Below are positions 1-14,288 of a stretch of DNA of 64,000 nt, one piece after another. The stretch comes from Isoetes taiwanensis (lineage: Eukaryota > Streptophyta > Lycopodiopsida > Isoetales > Isoetaceae). A program made the translations under genes and the position numbers. The stretch is from positions 7,484,028 through 7,548,027 of the forward strand of contig JAJEKV010000034.1 in NCBI GenBank assembly GCA_021234155.1, given 5' to 3'. The notes beneath the pieces were generated by a model. The model was given only the letters and a program-made list of their open reading frames with translations, was not told the DNA's origin and searched no databases. Within the stretch, counting starts at the first letter, position 1, and the number at the start of each line of letters is the position of its first letter.

Positions 1-451
1 TATTACTGCGTAGCTAGATGTTGGCATCCCGTTGAATTTTTAGTCTAATCTATGAGTGATGTGTGATTTTTCTGATCCTTTGCATTTACAAAACCTAACT
101 GGGACTTTACATTCTGTAACATGGATAGCTTTGCATCTGCTTGTTCATGTTGCTTCAGAAAAGTTCTCAAGCCTGAACAAGGAAATAGAACCTTTTATTG
201 CGAAAGTACTGAATCCTCTGACTGGGACTGCCTTCTGCAAACCTTCAATTTCATTTTCAATGTATTTTCTTTGCATTAATGATTGGACAGGCAGATGGAA
301 TGTATATATTATTCAGGCACTAGGCTACTGTTAGAAAAGTCGCAACATATTTTTGCCAACACCCTCCATTGTATCCCTGTGTATTCCTGATCATTTATTA
401 CGCTATCTTTGGGATGCTATTGTAAAATTGATTCTAACCTTTTCTTGGCAG

Positions 452-3772
<3,321 letters not shown>

Positions 3773-3839
3773 AGTATTTTTATTCTCCGTAATGTATAGA
3801 ATAGAACCCTTTTTCTAACCATTCTTTTGTTTACCAAAG

Positions 3840-3845
3840 AATAAA
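3840..3845 (+). promoter_or_regulatory. Candidate polyadenylation signal of the first receptor kinase gene
   Basis: An AATAAA hexamer lies 68 bases after the stop codon, in an AT-rich 3' region. Confidence 0.5.
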
Positions 3846-6060
3846 GTATGTTAATCGTCTACATATGTTTGCCCATTTCTCACAATTTTCTTTATCTAAT
3901 GACTTCAAATGCGTTCTACTAACATTGCATGGTTAAAGTTGATGGCTACAAAAATTCTTTGGGCCAAAAAGAAAATTTCAAATCATATGGACAATGCTAT
4001 GAAATATAAGTTGGCAGGAGAGATGTTAGGGCAGGAATTCCCAAGTTTAAATACTGCGGGGTGTCAATGTTGATTGATGAGACCTGTTTGTTGAAAGATT
4101 GGTACCATAATCATCTATAAGATTTGGAGAGCCAATTATCAAAGTTTGTTGAGCTCTTTGTTACTAACAAAGCATTTATGTCCATTAGAAGAAAGCTTTA
4201 GCGGTTATATACTTGGCCAACTCATTTTGCCACCAAGTACACTTGTTTAGAAAGGCTGATCAAATGTCATGATTGGATCATTATCATCTTCAATCACATT
4301 GTGCCCTTTGACTATAGAAGAAAACATACCCAAAAAATCATCAAGATGCTCACGAACTTAGAGATTTGATTGTCGGTTAATACTGTTGGAAGGATTAGAG
4401 AATCTATGGGAGTGCATGAGGTCTGTTTATTGTGCCATAAGGACTCTAGATCCTAGTATGGCAAGCCTAGTAAGGTAGGTGTTGGCATTGCTAGAAGTAC
4501 TGACTCTCAATCCAACACGAAGATCAAGGGAGGGAAGCAAGGGGAAAAGGAGATTGGACCTGGACGTCACCTCATGTGAGGGGGGATGCTTGATCCCACT
4601 AGTTTAATATTGTTTAGCATGAAAAGCTATATAAATTCCAACATCTTGCATCCGCCTCATCTGTTGTTCAGGGAATAAACTACTATTCGCATATTTCTAT
4701 TTAGTCATAATGGCTTTAGTCAAATTGCTCGAAACTAATCCCAAAGCTTTCTGTGATTTAGCTGAACTCTTTAAAATTTTCCTCTCATACTTTCTAGCAT
4801 TTAGCTAAACTAACCCGAAATTCATCCCAAAAATGTTTGAGATGTGGGTACAAAAAGCTTCAAGATAAAATTATTATATTTTTTCCAAATAGTTTTCATT
4901 TACTTGTGTCATTTTTTGTGTTGAATATGCTAAAAAAATGCCAACTAGCTAAGTCTAGACGACATAAATATTAATCACATGTTTTATTATCACCTAGAAT
5001 TATTAATTAGCCTAAAACTCATTCCAAAAATCTCTATGGCTTAGCTAAACGTTACAAATTTTCACTCTCTTACTTTCTAGCATTTGAGTAAAGAGCTTGA
5101 AGGTTGGTGCAAGCACGAAAAAAGTTAAGATAAAATTATAAATTTTTCCTCCATTTTTTCCATTTACCTTTGCCAATATTTTTTGAAAATGTGCTAAAAA
5201 TTGCCAGATTGCTAAATTTATCCCTTAAATTATTCCATGATGTTGTTTACAATGTATATTTATTATTTTGTATGTTGCGATAGTAAAGTTAAATTGTAAA
5301 GTGTGTTTTAAATACAGTACAAGTTCTCATTGTCCAAAATTATATAATGATGTCTTGTCATCATTATATGTCAAGACATTTTTATACTCGACATATCTAA
5401 ATGTTTAATATTCATATGACCAAATCTACATGTTTAAAACGTACAAGATATTATACAATATTGTCATATTATATGCACCCTGGATTACCACAATCGTTGG
5501 ATCTGTCGATCTTACGGCCTAGGCCATATGTTGGGGCCTTTGGGCACCTCTCATTTCGCTTATGGTCATTTATGAATTGAAGGCGTCTAAGATTTTAAAA
5601 TATGAAATACGAGTTTGTCTAAGGTGCTGATGGAATATGGAACCTCTATACGGCTTCGTCTAAGGTTTTAGAATATGAATAGAATAGAAGATTGTTAAGT
5701 TCCAAATAAAATCTGATAAATTCTGATATGCCCTAAAAATCTGTCATAACAACTTCATTTGCCCCAAGAATTTGATATTCTGATGTGCACAAATTCTGAT
5801 ATGCTCTAAAATCTTATATAACATCTTCATTTGATTGATGTTTAGCATATATTACAAATTTGATACAACTGCCATTGCTCTAAAGTTTGGAATCCTAACT
5901 AAGTTCAGGGATTTCAACTTTCATAAAAATCAGATAAGAACATATTGGATATATTAACACAAATATAACATATTGCATACATTACAAATCTGAACATTGA
6001 ATGATTCCAGAGCAATTCATGATAGTGATGCACAACATGTATTACAACAAAAGGGAATAT
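3846..6060. other. AT-rich intergenic sequence, possible decayed retroelement
   Basis: No gene is supported here. A G-run followed by TG at about 4578-4590 (GAGGGGGGATGCTTGATCCC) looks like a polypurine tract next to an LTR start, with a TATA-like stretch at about 4630. This may be an old LTR remnant. No partner LTR was found. The rest is AT-rich with no recognisable coding frame. Confidence 0.3.
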
Positions 6061-8581
6061 CTACTTCCAATTCTTTCTCTTGCTTCTCCACTCATTTAGT
6101 TTATTCCTGCCATTCGATTCTGACCAAGCCCGTTGTCGACGTTTCTTCATAGCAGCTGCCATTCCATCATGCAAAATTGGCGAGGCACGTCTTGCCACAT
6201 TCTCTTCTTGTCTTGCTAGCACTTCTCTATAGAACCATTGTCCCATTTGGACCAATGGATTGGATTGATGAGAAGTTAGATTAATGCCGCCACATTGAGT
6301 CTTCCTATTGAAGGCCATCTTGGCTTGCTTATGTGATTTTTCCATGCCTTGTGTGTTCCATATGGCCAAGCTACCATACTAAGGCCCATGTGCAAATATT
6401 ATTGCACATAATGTGTAACTTCGCTCTCCCCACATGCATCTATGTATGCCTTTGTAAATGCATTAACAACAGCTCGGAATTCTAGCTTCTCTTCAGTAGT
6501 AAAGTACTGTTTTTGCGACAGCAAGTTTAAGCTGGACAAGGCATTCCATGCATGCCTTTCTTTGGTTCTTCCATTAGTGGTTTTGTCCATCTCTGCATCT
6601 ACTAGTTTTTTCCCAAAGTCCCATACACCTATCTTGGTACTATCATTGCATAGAAAATGTTTTGCCCTCTCACCTCCAATAGACACCTTGGCTGGAACCG
6701 AGCTTCTTCCATTGGAGGACTGTCTAGTATCCTTCTCCAGCTTCACACATCCACCATGCAATCCTATAGTTGATAAGACTGTTTCCACTCGCTCAATAGC
6801 TTCTTTCCGTTGCTTCTCATTCTTAATGTTCCAGACAAAGCACTCTGAAAGCCAAATCATCTTTTCTACTATTCTAACAAGAGCATGCAGCGTACAAATG
6901 TGAACTCTTTCCAAGGGAATAGGCAAAATTGGGATCAGATCTTTATCCTTCATGGGTCTATCAGGTGCTAAACTCTAGTTACATTTGAGAGTACTCTTCG
7001 AGGGGCCATTTTTTGTTTCTTTCAAAGTCTCACAGCAATATATACAAGCACATTCTAGAAGTTTTTGCACTAGACGAACTAATATTATGCATGGCTTTCT
7101 CAGTTTCAAATCTGATGCCAAGTGAAAATTCATAAAAAAGGAACCAAACCCTTCAACACTAAGCTTCTTATCTTTATTATAGCTGTCCACAAGCATAGGT
7201 ATACATGTCTGGTCAAAAACTTATTTCAGCACCTCATTGTTCTCCTTTTGAACTTGGAAAAGCCCCAACCACCATGTATGATCCTCGGATTGGATTGAGA
7301 ACCACTCGGGGTCTCTATCCTTTCTCTTTAACATTCTTTGATGTTCATAATCTGCAGCAAATGCCAGACTCATAAGTGTCAAAGACACCCTTTCATACTT
7401 GACTTTATGGGTGAGTTCCATTTCATCAAGCTTCAAACATACCTCTAACTGGCTATTGTGAATGCTATCTTCATGTATATTATACAACTATGAATTTCAA
7501 AATGCTCTCGAGGTCAAACCACAAATTGTTTCTCTCATTGCGACTTATAATTTTGTTGTCATTGGACTTCTTAGGCACTGATTTAGTAAATGGTGCTTCA
7601 CACTTAATGGAGTGCATTCCTCCAAGGATCTCTTCAACCATGGTGTTTCTCCTTGCCCTAACATGATTCACATGGTGTGGCCTTGGAACCATAACTTTAT
7701 TTGTCCCAACCATGTTCAATGCATCCGAGAATTGCTTGAAGAGCAACCTATAAGCTGTTGTACTAATTCCAGCAGAACACATATGCTTTGAATTTTGTTT
7801 ACGTCTATTTTAGAACTCACTTCATTAAGAAGCATGTCCATAACAAATTTCTTCAAATCAAAATTCTCGGGTGAATTTAACATTGAAATGATTTCATCTT
7901 TTGTGGCAATACTTCTCATAATGTTACCAACACTCTTCCTCACGCCTTCTTTGCCTTACTTGACTGTAGTACTTGTTTCATAGCATAAATTCTCTTTCGA
8001 GCAGCCCCACATTAAATATTAAGTGTTTCAATTGGCTTGAATTCCTTTATTCTTTCTCGTGCACCAAGAACAGTCCTCTTTGATCTCTCCAATCTCTTTT
8101 GCAGGACACAACACTGTTTCATATTCTTTCTAGCATCATTTACTGCTGAAATACTTGCAACCTCTGCTTTCTTGACACATTGCTCAAACATCATAATATC
8201 TTCTTCCAATTGAGAATTCCTTTTTGTTACCCGACTGATTTTCTTATCCTTTTCCCTTCTTTGCTGCTCTAACTGATTTCTCAATTTGCACAACTATGTC
8301 TCTCTCAAATGCAAGCAATATGATAAATTATTATTGTGAGGTACTAATTGCAAACTGTATTGTGCCAGGCTCTCGCAGTAGCCTAGCAGCCCTGACTTTC
8401 CCTCACAAACAAACCTTACAATGCTTGTTACACAATTGAAGTTTGGATATCTACCTGTGAATAGATTTCGTGGGTAAATTTTCCCTACTGTCCAGATATC
8501 AGCATGCTTGGCTCCACTTAATCTCAAAGCATTGTGTTCTTCTTTGCTAACAGTAGATTTTTCAAACTCTGATGAAGGCAA
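6061..8581 (-). pseudogene. Unrecognised broken protein-coding region, transposon-like
   Basis: On the minus strand, adjacent open segments at 8581-8294, 8293-8012, 7943-7716, 7782-7480, 7487-6399 and 6369-6061 read as pieces of one long protein. The stretch 7487-6399 is a single frame broken only by two stops (near 7218 and 6975). A frameshift near 6390 leads into the C-terminal piece. The 8293-8012 piece is a charged coiled coil (QLEQQRREKDKKISRVTKR). Later landmarks are TLHALVRIVEKM, TIGLHGGCVKLEKD, and near the end EKSHKQAKMAFN followed by a Cys-Gly-Gly and a Lys/Arg-rich tail. I do not recognise the family. The layout and decay suggest a mobile-element protein, possibly a domesticated or dead transposase, but no catalytic triad could be assigned. 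Introns rather than frameshifts could explain some joins. Confidence 0.5.
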
Positions 8582-8681
8582 GTAATTCTAAATTGAACCA
8601 TGGCAATGACAGCAGCTAGCAGAAACCATCTTAGAAGATTCGTTGTTCTTATGTATACTGAATTCAAAAGTTTTAGGTGCG

Positions 8682-8860
8682 GGAAATTCAAATTTGAACT
8701 ACATCTCAAAATTTCTGAGCACTTGCAATGAGGGAAATTCAAATTTGAATTACAATTCAAATTTTTCCGACCAAATGCAATGAGGGAAATTCAAATTTGA
8801 ACTACAATTCATAATTTTTGAGCACTTACAATGAGGGAAATTTGAATTCAAACTCGCACT
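8682..8860. repeat. Short tandem repeat upstream of the unrecognised coding region
   Basis: Four imperfect units of roughly 55-65 bases are built around GGGAAATTCAAATTTGAA and separated by GAGCACTTGCAATGA-like spacers. Each unit contains the small palindrome TTCAAATTTGAA. The array abuts the 5' side of the minus-strand coding relic and may be its promoter or a subterminal repeat of a mobile element. Confidence 0.7.
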
Positions 8861-9952
8861 TCCACATGAACCCTAAACCTTGGATCTCGAGCTCAAATCG
8901 TGCAGCTCCTGTTTATAAAACCCCCAGGCATCCAAACTGATTAGGGAGATCTCAGGACGATCTGAGAGACATGCCCGAGATCTCACGAAGTGATTCCCTA
9001 AATCCTAATCGAGATTTGCTCTTCCTACATTTTGCAAGTCTCTACCGTCAGAGAATCCCTTACAGGACAAGGGATCTGAGAGCCTACTACCAGGGTTTTT
9101 CCTCCCATGTGGGGGTTTTTTCATCCCAGTAGTAGGGACACATTGTATAGTAGCATTTGTCTTTTTGGTGTGGTTTTATCTGCTTTGTGTACTGCATGTA
9201 CCGTCTCATAGGTCAAGTTTGGCCTCCGCGGACGTTAAAATATACTTCCTTCCTTCCTTCCTTCCTTCCTTCCTTCTCTCTCTAGAAATGACGTGGCCAA
9301 AAGGGATAGGTCTACGTGGGCTACATGGATACACTTGGATTCTACATTTATTAAGACTAAATACTCTCTAATATATTTAGGAAAATAGAAAAATTAAACC
9401 ATAATTTTTCTTAGGGGGACATCTTGAGATCCCATATTTTCTCGAATGAAGACATGTTGCCATATGGCAATGGTACATTATAGGAATCATGTTGCATGTA
9501 TTTATTTTTCCATCATTATATTATCTCGTATAACATCCACTCAAATACATGTTCCATATTTTTTACAGATTTGACGCTCCATCGTGCAAACTGTTTGATT
9601 TCATGCATAGCCAAATTTTGAAATAAGAGCATGATGGTAGGTTTCTCAAAAAGCCCATTTCTAATATTACTTTCACCATCTTAGATCGCACTTGGTCTTC
9701 CTCATCAAAATGAATCTTTGAGTAGTCACATCTGTTTTTATCTACAACTAATGCTTTTTTGCATGCTGCATGCTGGCTTCCAAACACCTTTGTGGAGATC
9801 CATTCTCACTTACATGTCTGCCCTTTTGCTCATAGCCCTTTTGCTCATTAATTTGCACATTGCATTATGCTAATTGTATTAGAATTGTAATGACTCTAGA
9901 ACACAATGACGATCACCATAACACAATGATGCCTCTTTGCATTTGAATCATG
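8861..9952. other. Intergenic sequence with possible LTR remnant and microsatellite
   Basis: A TATA-like GTTTATAAAA near 8910 is followed by G- and T-rich hairpin-like text at about 9080-9140 (CCTCCCATGTGGGGG), resembling the 3' part of a plant LTR. No second LTR was found. A (TTCC)n and (TC)n microsatellite occupies 9245-9283. No coding region is supported. Confidence 0.35.
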
Positions 9953-12745
9953 TTTTTTTTTTGAAGGATAAAGAATTCTTATTTATAAGTGAAGCTTTAC
10001 AAAGCTATATAGCAGATAGACACCCTCTGAACATGTTTGAAGAGGGGTAGCTAAAAAGCCCTTGTGTAGTCAGATATATAGGTTTGATGAATGTTTCCCA
10101 GACTAACATTTGAAGGGAAGCATCACCCTCAAATACACATTTAAACTTTCTTGGCTTATCAATAAGTATGTTCAGTGCTTGTGAACCTGTAACATATGCA
10201 CCTTTTCCTAGAGTAAAAGAGTTCCGTCTCTTCCAAATAACCCATAATGCCCATGATCTGACAATATGAGAAGCGGTGCATTTTGGGACTGAACACTTTG
10301 CTGGATACATACTTAGGAGAAGGTTGGTAGTCCCCAATGCACTGTGAAACATATCCATACATCATACCCACACAACTTGCAGGTCCGTGCACCCTATTAG
10401 GCAATGTTCCAAAGATTCTTCTTCAATCTTTCATAGTGGGTAGAGTGGGCTTACATCGTGCTTGAATTTGGACACCCTACTATTTATCATAGGGGCCCTA
10501 TAGACCACTTGCCATAATAATGAATTCACTCGGGGAGGTAGAAGTTTCATCCACGTACCTCTCCAGATTCCTTTCAGTTGTATCAATGACTTGCATATTC
10601 CATTGTGCTGGTAACAATATAGTGCCTTTAATTTTAAGCACTTGTAAGTTGATCTTACAAATGACCCCACATGTAGAGACTAGTCATGGCTCTAAGGTTT
10701 CTTGCTCGTACAATTAATGTGGTCTAGTAGACTCGCAGCAATGCATTCCCATATTGCCTTGTCCCTGCTCTGAAGGACAAAATTCTACTTGAAGGCTATC
10801 CATTCTATTAATTGGCCACCGTCATATCATGCTGCACATGAATCTATGCCACAATTGATCCACATTCTTACCACTCTAATGTGAATTGATATAGCCAGCA
10901 GACCGTTCTTGTTGTGATAATTGACTGCAATCCACCATGGCGGAGTGCTACTCACGTCGCAATTATTGAAATCTAACTTGAACAGCTTTTTCACCACATT
11001 CCATGCGGAGATGAGTTCTCTCAGGAATGGGGAAGCCTCGGTACTCGGTTTAAGGCCATAAAAGAGAGACCATGAAGACATAACTGTGCTGGTACCTTGG
11101 AGTGCTTGCAGGAAAACAATATGGCCTGTACTACGAGTTGAAGGCTTGGTGACTTTGTTTTCTCCTCTAGAATATTCCACATGAATTTAGCTACTAGTAT
11201 TTTGCTTTATAAGGCTAAATCAATCACGTCTATTCATCATTCTTCCTTACCTCTTTTACATTTCCACCATGCTACTTTCATTAGCGCTCCTTCTTCGTTC
11301 CCTCCCCATACGAAGTTCTTGATTGTCCCTTCCATTTCTTTTACTTTCTCTGATGGAGCTATAAGGAGGGACGAAACGTAGATGTGAGTGCCGCACAATA
11401 CGTGTTTCGCAACTATGATCCTTCTAGCCGTTGATAATTTTGCCACTCTCCACCAATTGAGATGCTTTTGTAATCCTAAAATCATCTTATCCCACACTTT
11501 TGTTGTGGGTACATTAATTCTCACTGGGATTCCCAGAAGATTAGAATACTCTCCTTCTTGTATGATTTTCCACGGGAGGCACTGTAAACAATTAGGATGT
11601 GGCCCTTCCCCGGCCCATTGTGCAGAACATTTTTTCCAGTTAATGAGGAATCCTAACGCTATAGAAAAAGTATCTAACAATTGACTAGCAGTTTTTAAAT
11701 TGCTCTCCTCAACTAGCTTTTGTAAAGTCCAGTTTAATGTATGCCACTTTTTGACTTTTTTTCTTAGCCCAGTACATACCTTCAAAAGCAACTGCTATAT
11801 TATGTATGATGTTTCTTCTCAGGAGGAATCCTGACTGAACGGACGAAATAATTTCCATTAGTATATTTTCTCTGGCATTCCCTTTTCTATTATCTTGTAA
11901 AATGCTGATAGCAATGTGATGGATCTCCAGTCATTGATAGTAGGTGGATCTTTACACTTTGGAATTAAAGTGATAAATCCTGTATTTAGTTTGGGATCCA
12001 AATATTCTGCTTGTAGAAAATCTGTATAGGCTGAGAGTACATCTATTTTAATCCATTCCCAATAAGTTTGAAAAAATTCTATTAGAATCCCATCCATCCC
12101 TGGACACTTCTTCTTATCAAGAGCGATAATTGCCTCATGCAAATCTTCTAAAGATAGTGGCCAATTTAACGCCTGATGTTGCTCATTTGTTATGAATGGA
12201 GACACCTTAGAAACCACTAACTGTTCAACTCATTTTGGAATGACATTTTTCTCTCTCCAGAGAAGCTTTAAAAATGATTATGAAGGAACTTATGTAGACC
12301 ATCACAGCTTCTTAATGTTGATCCATCATCAAATGTGATACTAGATAATGCCATCGACCATCTCTTTTGCTTGGCTGCCTTAAAAAAGAACTTAGAGCAC
12401 TTATCAGCTTGCATGAGCCATGTTAATCCTGTTTTGTTTCCGTTCTCGATTCTCCTCTACGTTTTTAATGTCCTCTAGTATTTTTTTCTCTTCTCTACTA
12501 TCATTAAGGGCCGATGCTTGGAGAATAGTCAGCTGACTATATAATTTATCTAGAACTGCCCGATCCTCTTGTATCTTTGATCTACCCCACAATTTGGCAA
12601 ATTGCTTAATGCTTATAAGTGCAGTCGTCAAGGCCTTCATGCCTGAATTTTGTACGAATGCCTCTTGCCAAATTTCTCTGCATTTGGCAGTAAAAGCAGG
12701 CTCTTTCAAATACCTCGTATTCAGTTTAAAAACTATCCTGAATAC
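9953..12745 (-). mobile_element. L1-like LINE, 5'-truncated and internally deleted
   Basis: Minus-strand non-LTR retrotransposon. Its poly(A) tail appears as a T-run at about 9953-9962. From 5' to 3': a pre-RT segment (12709-12404, EIWQEAFVQNSGMKA); RT fingers (12217-11858) with KKCPGMDGI, GFITLIPK and DWRSITLLSAFYKI; then a jump near 11770-11860 from QSGFLLRRN straight to the thumb region (11740-11237, with GLQKHLNWWRVAKLSTARR). The catalytic FDxxxA and YADD palm motifs are therefore missing, removed by an internal deletion. The C-terminal zf-RVT-like part lies at 10670-10005 (LLPPRVNSLLWQVVYRAP). Frameshifts separate the blocks and the endonuclease is absent. It is a dead copy. Confidence 0.85.
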
Positions 12746-12805
12746 ATTGTTCCTACCTTCTTAGCATGAGATTACCTGAGGATTTGATCAGATATAGCAT
12801 TATCG

Positions 12806-13242
12806 GTGCAATTTACTCTGCGAGAGTCTTGTAATCCACATAGCATCTGTCATGTATTGAAAAGGTTTTGTGAGCTTACAGAGATGACTGTAAATCTAGG
12901 AAAGACAAAAGTCATGTGTTTGGTACTAGAAAAGTATGTAATTTATACTATGATGGACAGGTGGTGGAACAGGTACATAATTACAGATATTTGGGCCTAG
13001 AGGTAACAGATACTTATACGTGGAATGTTGCAGTGGACAAAAGTGTAAATGCAGGCAGAAGAGCACTATTTGGAATGCAGGCAAAATGTCGCACAATTCA
13101 ATTGTGGGACTGGACTATGCGCCACCATTTGTATAGAGCACTCGTGCAACCAGTGGTTCTGTATGGTTGCCAAGTATGGGGACCAGGGCTATCTCGCAAG
13201 AAATGGAAAAGCATTGAATCTATACAGAAACGCTTTCTGATG
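12806..13242 (+). pseudogene. Fragment of a non-LTR reverse transcriptase (thumb and C-terminal part)
   Basis: Two overlapping frames join with one frameshift near 12900. Readable motifs are LTEMTVNLGKTKVM, then NYRYLGLEV, SVNAGRRALFGMQAKC, LYRALVQPVVLYGCQVWG and IESIQKRFLM. This is the typical post-YADD region of jockey/CR1-like RTs. It differs from the neighbouring L1-like copies and is nearer to the RT in the GC-rich element at 30-34 kb. It is cut on the right by the start of a copia LTR at 13245 and has no visible 5' part. It is a relic without function. Confidence 0.8.
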
Positions 13243-13244
13243 GA

Positions 13245-13796
13245 TGTAGAAAAACATCATGCTAAAGTTGAAGATTCGAAGTGGAGTTGAAGTATAAACA
13301 CTACAAAAAAAAGGGGGCAAGCTAAATCTAAAGGTCAAGTGCATGAAAGTTTATGGTAAGCTTATCATTTGGGACCTTAGACCATTGAATATTTAAATTA
13401 CTTATCTTGGAGGAAATATGGAATCAAAGGTCGTTTTTGGAGGCAAACGAGATTATGAATATGGCAAGTCCGGAGATCTGTGAAGTGGCCGAGGTAAGTT
13501 CCTAATCGGCCGAATCCATACCAGGCGGTTGGATTGGCCCTATAAATACAGAAGCAGAATGATGATTAGGGTAGAGTGATCGGATCTAGCTCATCTAAGA
13601 TGAGGCTTGGGCTCTCGAGATATTTCTGTATTAATGTCAATGGTTTATACCATTGAAGTTGTTTGTTTGCTATAATCATATTGTCATATGATTATCTATT
13701 TCATGATATGATTTTGCAGTCACATATTTATATTGTCTAGTTAGTCTTTGATTTATCAACTGAAGATCTAAGTACTTAAGTTATCATTATTCTTCA
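13245..13796 (+). repeat. Copia LTR, copy A (552 bp)
   Basis: It begins TGTAGAAAAACATC and ends ATTATTCTTCA, that is TG...CA. It closely matches the LTRs at 34700-35251 and 40235-40608. A TATA box (TATAAATA) lies at 13541-13548. It is followed two bases later by a primer binding site, so it is a 5' LTR. No matching 3' LTR was found downstream. Confidence 0.92.
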
Positions 13797-13798
13797 TT

Positions 13799-13810
13799 TG
13801 GTATCAGAGC
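13799..13810 (+). other. Primer binding site (initiator Met-tRNA)
   Basis: TGGTATCAGAGC sits directly after the LTR with a two-base spacer. This is the usual priming site of plant Ty1/copia elements. Confidence 0.9.
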
Positions 13811-13823
13811 TGGTTTTCTAATC

Positions 13824-14288
13824 ATGACTACTAGACTGGGTGCTTCATTATTGAGTGCAGTTGAGGTGTTCAAGGGAACAGGAGGATTCCAAGTGTGGAA
13901 AGAAAAAATTAAAGAGGTGCTTGAAGTAGAAGGCTTATGGACATATGTTGGTGAGGATGCAGAGATCTTAGGAGTTGGGGAGGAGATCTTAGAAAATAAA
14001 ATTAAATCAATTGAGGAGATTGAAGCTAAGAGTTATGCCATCAAATGCAAGATCAAGTACAATAAGGAGATGGACTGTGGTAGTTCTAAATTCTTCTACA
14101 GAACTGCTAGAAATAGATTGCTCAATAATTCCATTATTCAAGGCCAATCTGAGAATGGTACTAATATTGAAACCCCTTCTGAGATCAAGAAATTCTTTCA
14201 TGATCAATATGCTGCCTTATTCAAAGAGAGTGACACTAATGCTCAAATTCTTTCCAAAAGGAATGCTTTTCTCTCTCAAATTTCTTAG
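13824..14288 (+). pseudogene. Chimeric reading frame: copia Gag N-terminus fused to LINE pre-RT region
   Basis: The first 46 or so codons (start MTTRLGASLLSAVEVFKG, up to YVGEDAE) match the Gag start of the copia copies at 35279 and 40636. Near 13963 the sequence leaves Gag and continues in the same frame as an L1-type pre-RT segment with SKFFYRTARNRLLNNSI and FFHDQYAALFKE. A ten-base GAGATCTTAG motif occurs at the join and again 25 bases on, which suggests microhomology or template switching. The frame stops at a TAG at 14286, while the LINE homology continues in the next open segment. It is unlikely to be expressed as a functional protein. Confidence 0.85.

Noticed and set aside
4570-4720. 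Complete LTR retrotransposon at 3.8-6 kb
   Set aside because: Only a polypurine-like tract and a TG start are visible. No second LTR, PBS or coding region.
6442-6903. 153-codon plus-strand open frame
   Set aside because: Mirror of the better-supported minus-strand coding relic. It has no motif of its own.
8524-8760. 78-codon frame rich in Asn/Leu repeats
   Set aside because: Generated by the tandem repeat with TTCAAATTTGAA, not a conserved protein.
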